From the NCBI GenBank assembly GCA_023614405.1, contig CM042694.1, positions 479,357,392 through 479,421,391 of the forward strand: 64,000 nucleotides of DNA, given 5' to 3'. The notes beneath the pieces were generated by a model that had not been told where the DNA came from, ran no database searches, and saw only the letters and a list, made by a program, of their open reading frames with translations. This DNA comes from Avena insularis (lineage: Eukaryota > Streptophyta > Magnoliopsida > Poales > Poaceae). Shown here piece by piece: positions 10,028 to 20,606 of the stretch (the stretch's first letter is position 1; each line of letters starts with the position of its first letter). The position numbers and the translations under genes are program-made.

Positions 10028-11288
10028 TGATGTCTACGCACTTCTATTCTTGTAGACAGTTGTTGGGCCTCCAAGTGCAGAGGTTTGTAGAACAGCAGCA
10101 AGTTTTCCCTTAAGTGGATCACCCAAGGTTTATCGAACTCAGGGAGGAAGTGGTCAAAGGTATCCCCTCTCAAGTAACCCTGCAATCAAGATACAAGAAG
10201 TCACTTATGTCCCCAACACACTCAATACACTTGTCAGGTGTATAGGTGCACTAGTTCGGCAAAGAGATAGTGAAATACAAGTGGTATAGATAATTATAAG
10301 TGGTAATGGTGATAGAAAATAGCTTGATGGCATGGAAAAGACTAAAGTAAAACTGAAATAAAGAAGGAAGCAAGCAAACATGTAAAAGATCTAATTGCAA
10401 ACGGTGTATCAATGCTTAGAAACAAGGCCTAGGGATCATACTTTCACTAGTGAACACTCTCTCATAAATATATTATCTTCATGATACTACTCTTAACTAC
10501 TCTCTAGTTGGACACTCTAATTGATGGTAGGGCTATAACAGCACACCTCAAAGTAAGCCTTTCCCATCTAGAAAACCCCACACTGTCACCTTGAGCACTA
10601 GATGGTTCCAACAAACACCACAATTTCATAGAAAGATCCAACTCCAAATATAACTCATAACAAGTATTTGTAATCTCTAGCCTAAGTTCCACCATGGTGT
10701 GCATGATGTCACTTTCACACGCTTGGGGAGAGCAGAGATCTATTAAAGCACTTGAGTATCAAGGTAGATCTACTTGATTACAAAGCTCATGATCTCAATA
10801 AGATCATGCATAGAGAGAGAGATGAACACATAGCTGCCGGTAGAACCCTTAGCCTCGAGAGAGAACTACTCCCTCCTCGTCATGGGAATCAGCAATGGTG
10901 ATGGAGATGGTGGTGGATATCGATGGAGATGGCTCCGAGGGCACTTCCCCGTCCAGGCAGGGTGCCGGAATAGAGACTTTCTGTCCCTCGAATCTCCCCT
11001 TCAGTGGTGGCTCGTCTTCCCCATCTCCGTCTCGTCTTCTGGCTCCGTGAGTCTTCCGGTAAAATATCGACTTTGGCTTTTGTTCGGTCCAATTCCAAGA
11101 ATATTGATTTTCTGACTTTCCTGGAACCAAAAACAGCAGAAAACAGGCAACTGGCACTGTGGCATCTTGTTAATAGGTTAGTCCAGGAAAGTGTATAAAA
11201 AGTACTCCAAAGTTGGAAGAAAACACAAGAACGTAGATAAAACCAAGCATGGAACATCAAAAATTATAGATACATTTGCAATGTATCA
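10028..11288 (-). repeat. 3' LTR of the non-autonomous Athila-like element
   Basis: 1,261 bp. Plus-strand ends are TGATGTCTACGC and CAATGTATCA. Compared with the other LTR it lacks a ~160-bp GC-rich block (present at about 16050-16220), which accounts for the length difference. Confidence 0.92.
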
Positions 11289-11304
11289 ACATCCCCAAGC
11301 TTAA
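11289..11304 (-). other. Polypurine tract region
   Basis: The minus strand reads TTAAGCTTGGGGATGT immediately 5' of the 3' LTR. A purine-rich run at this position primes plus-strand DNA synthesis; the run here is short and imperfect, as in related Pooideae elements. Confidence 0.65.
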
Positions 11305-14048
11305 CTCCTGCTCGTCCTCGAGTAGGTAAGTGATAAAAAGAAAGAATAATTTTTGAGGTGACATGCACCATCAAAGACTTGATCAAAGTATTTATAAAAC
11401 ATTCAAAGCTGGGATCATAGTACTTCAAGCATACCAAGAAAGAAAAAGTTCTAGCAATAAGAAATAGCAACTATGTTGCAACATAAAAAGGCACAAACAA
11501 AAGATTCATGAATAACAATGCTTTGCAAGACGTTTGTTTGTTTCACATAAAGAAAACATAGCATAATAGCATTCAGCTTGTCCCTCATAGAGTAGAAAAC
11601 ATAAATGCATAGGACACCTTTAAAGTTCATAAGTGTGACTAGATACAAATAGTTTAAAACAAGCAATATCAAAGCTATGCATCAATCAACTAGTCTTGGA
11701 ACAATGCACATAGAATTAAGAATGGACACTATGCTCTCAAAGTAGGTGCATAAAGATAGAAGGTGGAGACTCAATATAATAGTGGAAGAAAGGCCTTCAT
11801 AGAAGGAAGTAGGGATTCAAGTCTCATAAAGAGCTTCCAAAAATTATGGTACTTATAGCTTTCAGCTCACATTGCCCCTATCATAAGCATCTTGAAGTGA
11901 TTAAGGTTAAAGTGAACAAACTATGGTGTACATGCTTGACGAAGTATAAGTTAGGAATCTCATGTCCCTTGAATACAAGGGCCGCTCCTCATGCTACTCA
12001 AGTTTAGTCACCGGTAAGTTCTTGTCATCGTAAGTACATGTGTATCATAGAGAACCGCCAACAGGGTACCCCATGCCCGATGATACGGAAGAATCCCCAT
12101 ATCAAAATGACAAGGCAAGCAGACAACAAGCATCTCAGCAATCTTCTTATTTACCATGGGAATATGGTGCTTTTTTCTCTCTTTCCTCTTTTCATAATCT
12201 CCTTTTTTCTTTTTCATTTTTTTCTCAATATAGGACTCCTTTTTTATAAGAAGAATGCTTCATAGATAGCTCATTATGGTTACGCTGCAGGTTTCCACCA
12301 TGTCAGCATGGATTAGACCAGCGGCCCAGGCGTTTCTCTAACACATATACATAACTCCATGGACGTACAAGCTCCATTTTCATTTCACACCGATGACATC
12401 CATAGACAAAAGAGCATGATATCAACTAGGTACAAAGTACCCATGCAATGCTGAAAGCGTTCCCCATGACAGCATGGTTCTGCTAATCCCCAACAAATAA
12501 GTGCAAGCATATACAACATAGACGACACAATGGTTCAAGTTTATTAAGGGCAAGAAAAGTAAAGTGTGCCATCAAGTTCGTGAGAGCTTTAATCACTAGT
12601 TTTCTCATAACAAGTTTAATTTGGAAGGTAAACAAAAAACATGAATATACTTGGAATAGCATATGCTAGTAGGTAGGTATGGTGGACTCTTTGGAATAAC
12701 TTGGTTTAGGGAGTTGGATGCATGAATGGAACTCATACTTGGTTGTGGAGGCTAGCAAAAGACTGGGAGCAACAAACTAAAAGAGAAATAATGGCCATAA
12801 TCATGCAGAGCAACAAAACATCATTGATCAAAGCGTAAAGTGATACTAAAAGTTGAAAACTAAAGTATCATAAAGGCTTATGGTGACTTGGGATAGTCAT
12901 AACATGGTGTGAGCATGCGCCAAGTCAACCCAAATAAAGCATCAAAGGAGAATACCATAATACTATGCTTTAATATGCTAAAACAACGCATGATCCTTCC
13001 AAGGCACATTAAGCAATCTCAATTGTTTATAACAAGTCATGCTATAGCAAAGAATACTAAGCATAAAGCCAAAACAATATCAAGCATGTCATGACAAAGC
13101 ATAGGCCACAGTCAAAAAACAAGCTCTCTTTACCATTTAAGCATGAGCTTTCCTACTCTTTTCCAAACCAAACCAAACTATTTGAAAACCAATGTATGAA
13201 AGAGGGGGTCCAACCAATTTATTCAGCAAACTAAGCAAACCAAGCAAACGAAAAACCAAAACAAAAACGAAAAAGAATACGCTCCAAGAACAACACAACT
13301 GTGCATGAAACAATAAAAATGAAGTGTTTGGAAGAAACCTGGGATTTTTATTGATGAAGAGGGGGATGCCTTGGGAATTCCCAAGCTTTGACGCTTGTAC
13401 TTCTTGGATATTTCTTGGGGTGACACGCGTGTCATCCCCAAGCTTGAGCTTCAGTCCATCCTTCATCTCATTACTCATTCCTTCCATACACATAAAATTT
13501 TTCCTTCATACAAAACTTCACACAATCTTTATTAGCAACATTAGTGCACTCAAGATAATAGGTCTTAAAGTTCAGTTCTAACACCAAATAAACTTCCATT
13601 AGAACACTAGCTACTGTAGCACTTCCCTCAAAAAGCTCAATTCCCCAAAAGAGCTCAAAAAGGAACCAACAAGAAGCAAATGCAGAAAATGGCAGAAATC
13701 TGTCAAAACAGACCAGCAGGTAAAGACGAATTTTTTCGAAGACCTTCTGTTGCTAAAATCAAAAAGTATTGAACTAACTAAAAGTTAGATAACAACCTGG
13801 GGCAGAAGCACAAAAATTCGCGCCTCAAAAGGACGTACAGAGATTTTACACAAATTTTTACGGTGAAGCACAGAAATCTATTTTAGGACAGCAACTTTCT
13901 CAGGCATTACTTCCCTTTCATTAGAGGTTACTCTTGGCACAAAAAGAAAATAAAAAGGATAAGGAGCGGTTATTACTGAATTAATAACTTCCAAGACTCA
14001 TCTAAAACTTTTGGGTTATCTCCCAATAAGTACTTTTCTTTAACGCCT
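11305..14048 (-). other. Non-coding interior of the Athila-like element
   Basis: About 2.7 kb with no pol motif in any frame. The longest minus-strand frame, 13137-13493, gives 118 residues with one strongly hydrophobic segment (positions ~60-90, rich in Phe, Val and Leu). It has no recognisable family and lies where some Athila elements carry an envelope-like ORF. Low-complexity A/T runs mark 12180-12250 and 13235-13280. I do not call a gene. Confidence 0.5.
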
Positions 14049-14846
14049 TTAAGTTAGGCATGATAGTTTGAGAAGATGCTCACATAAGAAATATGAATTG
14101 AAGTAAAAGAGAGCATCAAGAAGAAAATTCAAAGCACATTTAAGTCTAACCCACTTCCTATGCATAGGAATATTGTAAAGAAACAAGTCATGAAAGCACA
14201 AAGCAACAAGCATAGGAAAGCAAAACAAGTGCAATTTCAAGACTTTCAACATAAAGAGGGGAAACCTAATATTATTGAGATACATAAAACCATGTTTCCC
14301 TCTCTCATAATAAATTTTAGTAGCATCATGAATAAAATTAAAAATATAACTATCACATAAAACATTCTTATCATGAGCCACATGCATATAATCATTATTA
14401 CTCTCCATATAAGCATAGTTATTCTTATTAATTGTAGTGGGAGCAAAGTCAATAAAATAGCTATCATTATTATTCTCATCACCATAATCATAAAATATAG
14501 GAGGCGTATTGTAATAATAATTAATTTTCTCCTCAATAGTAGGTGGACTGAAAATATCATATTCATCATTGTAATCATCATATATTGGAGGTATAGTATC
14601 ATCAAAGTAAATTTGCTCCTCCATGCTTGGGAGACTAAAAATATCATGCTCATCAAAACTAGCTTCCCCAAGCTTAGACTTTTCCATAGCATTAGCAATA
14701 ATGGTGTTCAAAGAATTCATACTAATAACATTGCTATTAGCATGCAAATAAAGTTCCATAGGTTTTTTAATTTTCTCTTCAAACACTTCATGTCCTAACT
14801 CAAGATAAATACTATAAAGCTCTCTAATTTTTTTGTTGTTTTCCAT
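14049..14846 (-). CDS. Gag-like acidic ORF of the non-autonomous Athila-like element
   Basis: A 265-codon ORF starts at ATG 14846 (M-E-N-N-K-K-I-R-E-L), shortly after the primer site, and ends at 14049. The middle is acidic and repetitive: two to three units of I-F-S-x-P-(S/T)-x-E-E with following Tyr/Asp-rich text (P-P-I-Y-D-D-Y), at residues ~70-130. The C-terminal third is hydrophobic with M-H-R-K-W-V-R-L-K-C. No gag, zinc-knuckle or protease motif is recognised; the same kind of ORF is found in other Triticeae non-autonomous Athila derivatives as far as I recall, with unknown role. It may help RNA packaging or be a relic. The ORF is uninterrupted, unlike the Gypsy genes elsewhere in the window. 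Confidence 0.6.
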   Translation of the reverse strand: MENNKKIRELYSIYLELGHEVFEEKIKKPMELYLHANSNVISMNSLNTIIANAMEKSKLGEASFDEHDIFSLPSMEEQIYFDDTIPPIYDDYNDEYDIFSPPTIEEKINYYYNTPPIFYDYGDENNNDSYFIDFAPTTINKNNYAYMESNNDYMHVAHDKNVLCDSYIFNFIHDATKIYYERGKHGFMYLNNIRFPLFMLKVLKLHLFCFPMLVALCFHDLFLYNIPMHRKWVRLKCALNFLLDALFYFNSYFLCEHLLKLSCLT

Positions 14847-14959
14847 TAAGCCTAACTAGTGAAAAAATAAAAACAAGAAACAAAAAGACAAAATTGCAGA
14901 ATCTAAAGGAAATAACTTCGAGCACTCACACCGGAGGATGTGAGTACCTTTTACCTTAC

Positions 14960-14978
14960 CTCCCTAGCAACGGCGCCA
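14960..14978 (-). other. Second, internal copy of the primer-binding site
   Basis: The minus strand reads TGGCGCCGTTGCTAGGGAG, the same as the true primer site apart from two bases. It is part of a ~45-bp block (14940-14986) repeated at 15029-15074, including the AAAATA stretch that normally precedes the LTR. Confidence 0.75.
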
Positions 14979-15047
14979 GAAAAATAGGCATTTGCTGTGG
15001 GAGGTTCTTCTTCTTTAATCCTCCGGTGTGAATACCTTTTACCTTAC

Positions 15048-15066
15048 CTCCCCGGCAACGGCGCCA
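15048..15066 (-). other. Primer-binding site (tRNA-Asp type)
   Basis: The minus strand reads TGGCGCCGTTGCCGGGGAG, 10 bases inside the 5' LTR edge at 15077. This is the standard Athila-lineage site, complementary to the 3' end of tRNA-Asp, where minus-strand DNA synthesis starts. Confidence 0.9.
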
Positions 15067-15076
15067 GAAAATATCT

Positions 15077-16499
15077 TGATGTCTACGCACTTCTATTCTT
15101 GTAGACAGTTGTTGGGCCTCCAAGTGTAGAGGTTTGTAGAACAGCAGCAAGTTTTCCCTTAAGTGGATCACCCAAGGTTTATCGAACTCAGGGAGGAAGT
15201 GGTCAAAGGTATCCCCTCTCAAGCAACCCTGCAATCAAGATACAAGAAGTCTCTTGTGTCCCCAACACACCCAATACACTTGTCAGGTGTATAGGTGCAC
15301 TAGTTCGGCAAAGAGATAGTGAAATACAAGTGGTATAGATAATTATAAGTGGTAATGGTGATAGAAAATAGCTTGATGGCGTGGAAAAGACTAAAGTAAA
15401 ACTGAAATAAAGAAGGAAGCAATCAAACATGTAACAGATCTAATTGCAAACAGTGTATCAATGCTTAGAAACAAGGCCTAGGGGTCATACTTTCACTAGT
15501 GAACACTCTCTCATAACTATATTATCTTCATGATACTACTCTTAACTATTCTCCGGTTGGACACTCTAATCGATGTTAGGGCTATAACAACACACCTCAA
15601 AGTAAGCCTTTCCCATCTAGAAAACCCCACACTGTCACCTTGAGCAATAGATGGTTCCAACAAACACCGCAATTTCATAGAAAGATCCAACTCCAAATAT
15701 AACTCATAACAAGTATTTGTAATCTCTAGCCTAAGTGCCACCATGGTGTGCACGCTGTCACTTTCACACACATGGGGAGAGCAGAGATCTATTAAAGCAC
15801 TTGAGTAGCAAGGTAGATCTACTTGATTACAAAGCTCATGATCTCAATAAGATCATGCATAGAGAGAGAGATGAACACATAGCTACCGGTAGAACCCTTA
15901 GCCTCGAGAGAGAACTACTCCCTCCTCATCATGGGAATCAGCAATGGTGATGGAGATGGTAGTGGATATCGATGGATATGGCTCCGGGGGCACTTCGCCG
16001 TCCCGGCAGGGTGCCGGAACAGAGACTTTCTGTCTCCCGAATCTCCACTTCGGTGGCGGCGGCCCTGCGGAACTTTTCGTGGATTTATGATTGACCATCT
16101 AGGGATTTGGTGTCGGGAGGCTCTTATAGGCGAAGGAGGCAAGGTCGGTGGCCGGCCAGGGGGCCCACACCACCTGGTGGCGCGGCCAGGGCTAGCCCAC
16201 GCCACCACATGGTGTGGCCACCCTGTGGCCCATCTCCGTCTCGTCTTCTGGCTCCGTGAGTCTTCCGGTAAAATATCGACTTTGGCTTTTGTTCGGTCCA
16301 ATTCCGAGAATATTGATTTTCTGACTTTCCTGGAACCAAAAACAGCAAAAAGCAGCAGCGCACTGCTTTGTGGCATCTTATTAATAGGTTAGTCCAGGAA
16401 AGTGTATAAAAAGTACTCCAAAGTTGGAACAAAACACAAGAAAGTAGATAAAACCAAGCATGGAACATCAAAAATTATAGATACATTTGCAATGTATCA
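15077..16499 (-). repeat. 5' LTR of the non-autonomous Athila-like element
   Basis: 1,423 bp, TGATGTCTACGC to CAATGTATCA on the plus strand. It contains a GC-rich block (about 16050-16220, including GGCCGGCCAGGGGGCCC) absent from the other LTR. It is near-identical to 10028-11288 elsewhere. Confidence 0.92.
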
Positions 16500-16984
16500 G
16501 CATGGTAAACAATACTGTGCCAAGGGGAGTTTCCAAGAAGTATTATGAAAAGAGATGATCTCAATTTTCCGAGTGACAGGATTTTTTTGCGAAAACTAGA
16601 ACGTTGTTTTCTATAAAGAAAATAGTAGTACTAGGAAAAAGAAGGATCAAAATGGAGGAGGGGGACAAATGAAGAGCTACTGTAGAAGATATTATGGGGT
16701 TAGAGAAAACAGCCCGAGAGAGCACCATCGAAGAGGTGTTGAAGGCGGTTCGATGTCAGAGCAAAGTAATGAAAAAGAGATAGACACAGAGCCGTCGTAG
16801 TACCATGGCACATGTGCGCAGTGCCACGCTGTGGACAAGGGAGAGATCAACTGGAGGATGGACGTGATGTAGCAAAGGAGAGAGTAGTACAGAATTTATT
16901 TTCCTTGCATAGAGGATGAGTAGCACATTGTAAGGCTGCAAGAGTGAGCACCACACTGATTTCCTTTGTTAAACAAGTACAAGT
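16500..16984. repeat. Repeat-derived spacer with a copy of repeat 'R'
   Basis: Right flank of the Athila-like insertion. 16770-16870 carries CACAGAGCCGTCGTAGTACC, 'CAGTGCCACGCTGTGGACAAGG' in parts, and 16946-16975 the 'GAGTGAGCACCACACTGATTTCC' block, all shared with the R copies at 7641, 19890 and 28370. No gene. Confidence 0.55.
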
Positions 16985-19880
16985 GGACCTCATAAAAATG
17001 AAAATTGCATCCAAGTCCATGCATTTAGCACAAGGACCCTGAAACTTGGCAATAAAGTGTGTGTTTTGAGGTTTGTGCATACTAGCATTCATCATGCTAA
17101 AGACTATCAGTAGAATCTTTCTAGATGCTAAGAATGGAAAAGAAGTCCAATGATTAGCAATGTTTGGATTTTCTAGTCTTGATCAAGCGGTCAATGTTCC
17201 GTATACTATGCAGTGGTATGGTATTATAAGAGATAAGAGAAGATAAAGATAAGATAAGAAGTACTACGAATGGCCGATCTAACGATAGGTCTTGTAGGAG
17301 CGAGGTGCTTGAGAGTTAAAATGGTCGGCGGAAGTACAAGTTACATCAAGGACCTCGAAAAATGAAAATTGCATCCAAGTCCATGCATTTAGCACAAGGA
17401 CCCAGAAACTGAGCAATGAAGTGTGTGTTTTGAGGTTTGCGTATACTAGTGTTCATTGTACTACATACTATTAGTAGAATCTTTCTAGATGCTAAGAATG
17501 GAAAAGAACATCCAACAGTTATTAGCAATGTTTGGATTTGCCAGTCTTGATCAAATAGTCAATGTTTCGTACACTATATATTGGTATGGTATTGTAAGAG
17601 ATAAGACAACATAAGGATAAGATAAGAAGTATTGTGAATGGCCGATCTAATGGTAGGTCTCATAGGAGTGAGGTGCTTGAGAGTTAACAAGGTGGATGGA
17701 AGTACAAGTAACATCAAGGACCTCACAAAAATGAAAATTGCATCCAAGTCCATGCATTTAGCACAAGGACCCTAAAACTGAGCAATTAAGTGTGTATTTT
17801 GAGGTTTGTGCATACTAGCGTTCATTGTGCTAAAGACTATCAGTAAAATCTTTCTATATGCTAAGAATGGAAAATAAGATCCAACAATTGGCAATATTTG
17901 GATTTGCTAGTCTTGATCCAACGATTAATGTTCAAAGTTAATCCGTACACTATGCAGTGGTGTATGGTATTGTAAGAGATAAGACAATATAAAGAGAAGA
18001 TAAGAAGTGCTACGAATGGCCGATCAAATGGTAGGTCTCGTAGGAGCGAGGTGCTTGAAAGTTAACACGGTCGGTGGAAGTACAAGTTACATGAAGGACC
18101 TCATAAAAATGAAAATTACATCCAAGTCCATGAATTTATTAGCACAAGGACCCTAAAAACTGAGAAATGAAGTGTGTGTTTTGAGGTTTGATCATACTAG
18201 CGTTCATCATGCTCAAGACTATCGGTAGAATCTTTCTAGATGTTAAGAATGGAAAAGAAGATCCAACGGTTAGTAATGTTTGGATTTGCTAGTCTTGATC
18301 CACAATGTTCAAAGTTAATTCCTACACCGCTATGTAGTGATATGGTATTGTAAGAGACTAGTAAAAGGCACGTGCAACATATATATATACTGTATCAAAT
18401 GTGATTTAACAAACATTAAGTTTTTATTAACCAATAGTCTTGTTAGAGAACAAAATGCATACATTAAGTCTATTAATAATAACTATCTACACATATTGAG
18501 AATACAACCTACTGTATGCTATGGAATTTTGGGGTGGTGACATGATGGTTTAGAACATGGTGGAATTTGCTCTAGGTACTATTCAACATGAATCCAGCTG
18601 CTCTGAACCATGGGATCTAACAACTCAACGGTCAGGATTGGTGCTATGGATCCAATTCAAAACTACTCCATTATATATAGTAGTTATGCAAGAGATAAGA
18701 CAAGATAAATAGATAAGATAAGAAGTAATATGAATGGCCTATCTAATGGTAGGTCTCGTAGGAGCGAGGTGCTTGAGAGTTAACACGGTCGGTGGAAGTA
18801 CAAGTTACATCAAGGACCTTGTAAAAAATGAAAATTATATCCAAGTCCATGCATTTAGCACAAGGACCCTAAAACTGAGCAATGAAGTGTGTGTTTTGAG
18901 GTTTGCGCATACTAGGGTTCATCGTGCTAAAGACTATCCATAGAATCTTTCTAGATGCTAAGAATGGAAAAGAAGATCCAACAATTAGCAATGTTTGGAT
19001 TTGCCAGTCTTGATCTAACGGCCAGTGTTCAAAGTTAATCCGTACACTATACATTGGTATGGTATTATAAGAGATAAGACAAGATAAAGATAAGATAATA
19101 AGTACTGTGAATGGCCGATCTAATGGTTGGTCTCGTAGAAGAGAGGTGCTTGAGAGTTAACACGGTGGGTGGAAGTACAAGTTACATCAAGGACCTCATA
19201 AAAAATGAAAATGGCATCCAAGTACGTACATTTAGCACAAGGACCCTGAAACTGAGCAATGAAGTATTATGTGTTTTGAGGTTTGCGCATACTACTATTC
19301 ATCGTGCTAAAGACTATCAGTTAAAACTTTCTAGATGCTAAGAATGGAAAAGAAGATCTAGCGGTTAGAAATGTTTGGATTTGCATGTCCTGATCAAACG
19401 GTCAATGTTCAAAGTTAATCCATACACTATGAAGTGGTATGGTATTGTAAGAGATAAGACAAGATAAAGATAAGATAAGAAGTACTGCGAATGGCTGATC
19501 AAATGGTAGCTCTTGTAGGGGCGAGGTGCTTGAGAGTTAACACAGTCGGTGGAAGTACAAGTTACATCAAGGACCTCATAAAAATGAAAATTGCATCCAA
19601 GTGCATGCATTTAGCACAAGGACCCTGAAACTGAGCAATGAATTAAGTGTGTGTTTTGAGGTATGCACATACTAGCATTCATCATGCTCAAGACTATCAG
19701 TAGAATCTTTCTAGATGCTAAGAATGGAAAACAAGACCCAATGGCTAGCAATATTTGGATTTTCCAGTCTTGATCCAACGGTCAATGTTCAAATTTAATT
19801 TGTACACTATATGAAGTGGTATGGTATTGTAAGAGATAAGCCAAGATAAAGATAAGATAAGAAGTACAGTACTGTGAATG
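16985..19880 (+). repeat. Tandem array, seven ~370-bp monomers
   Basis: Monomers start with GGACCTCATAAAAATGAAAA at 16985, 17350, 17718, 18096, 18814, 19191 and 19571; spacing is 365, 368, 378, 718, 377 and 380. The long interval holds a ~332-bp insertion. Each monomer contains TTTAGCACAAGGACCC, 'GTGTGTTTTGAGGTTTG', 'AGAATCTTTCTAGATGCTAAG' and 'AAGATAAGATAAGAAGTA'. Monomers differ by scattered point changes and small indels. Part of the monomer is homologous to the inverted arm at ~3490-3690. No coding function is seen. Confidence 0.92.
18358..18689. mobile_element. ~332-bp insertion in the fourth array monomer
   Basis: It interrupts the monomer between ...GTAAGAGA and AGAGATAAGAC; AAGAGA flanks both sides (18352-18357 and 18690-18695), a possible target duplication. 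It starts CTAGTAAAAGGCACGTGC and ends TATATATAGTAGTTATGC. The CACGTGCCTTTTACTAGT motif also occurs reversed at ~3759-3776. Class unknown. Confidence 0.6.
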
Positions 19881-20606
19881 ACCAATCTTTTGAATAACCT
19901 TCCCTCCTGATATTTGGGAAGCAAGTGGAAATTTCAAAACCAGAAAAGTTTGAATTTTTGTGCCACCAAGGACCAAAGTGGTTTCCTTCCTATGTACTCC
20001 TCCTCCCTACTCCACACTAACGCGTGACTGCCGAACATGCTAGAGACACAGAGCCATCGTACCAAGGCACACTTGTGCAGCGCCACGCTGTGGACGAGGG
20101 AGAGATCAATCGGGCCTGTGCGCAAGGGGAAAGGGGAGGTGAGATGGAGGATAGCGAAGGAGAGAGAAAACACATGATTTGTTTTGCGTGCATAGGTCCT
20201 GAAATTTACTAATAGTAGAGTGTACACTGTAAGACCATAGGAGTACCTCGTGTCAGGAACCCATCATAACTTTGCTCTAACATGGAACCGGCTTTAACTC
20301 CTCTTCGCTGTTGCCCTCTTCCCCTGCCAACATTTTATTCTCTGAGCATGTACAATGCATGGAAAGACTTGAGAATGTGTCTAAGCAAAGAAATATACTA
20401 CTCCCGCATTGTGTAAAAAAGCACACCTTAATAAGGCCTACTATGTGGCATCCACTAAGGTTCACCTTATACATAGTGGAAAAAATAAAGTTATCTTTAA
20501 GCCTAAGGTGCACCTTAAGCTTGTGGGTTTCCCATAGAGAATAGAAAAATCATTTCCCCTCTCTCCCTATTTCATGTGATCCTTTTCAAAAGGGGTTTAA
20601 AATTTT
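19881..20606 (+). repeat. Repeat 'R' copy plus partial Tourist-like MITE
   Basis: 20040-20100 carries CACAGAGCCATCGTACCAAG and 'GCGCCACGCTGTGGACGAGG'. 20395-20570 (GCATTGTGTAAAAAAGCACACC, 'AAGGTTCACCTTATACAT', 'CCCATAGAGAATAGAAA') is a partial copy of the MITE at 21894-22153. No gene is supported. Confidence 0.6.

Larger units (their letters stand above)
10028..16499 (-). mobile_element. Complete non-autonomous Athila-like LTR retrotransposon
   Basis: Two LTRs (10028-11288 and 15077-16499) begin TG and end CA and are flanked by the 5-bp target duplication GCATG (10023-10027 and 16500-16504). On the minus strand the order is 5' LTR, primer site, a gag-like ORF, ~2.7 kb without recognisable pol, purine tract, 3' LTR. 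No protease, RT or integrase motif is present, so mobilisation would need enzymes in trans. I count about 17 mismatches in the first ~545 aligned LTR bases (roughly 97% identity), implying fairly recent insertion. A paralogous empty site (GCATGTTAGCATGGTAAAG, ~27697) supports the boundaries. Confidence 0.93.

Noticed and set aside
13137..13493. Possible envelope-like protein with a hydrophobic segment in the Athila-like element
   Set aside because: One hydrophobic stretch without signal peptide, cysteine pattern or family match is not enough; kept only as a note in the interior entry.
14246..14798. Met/Ile-rich ORFs on both strands over the gag-like region
   Set aside because: Shadows of the 14049-14846 ORF in an AT-rich, repetitive stretch.
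15048..15066. tRNA gene
   Set aside because: Only the primer-binding complement of a tRNA 3' end is present, with no cloverleaf around it.
16985..19880. Regularly spaced repeats as a CRISPR array
   Set aside because: Monomers are ~370 bp, contiguous and diverged, in a plant genome; this is a tandem satellite-like array.
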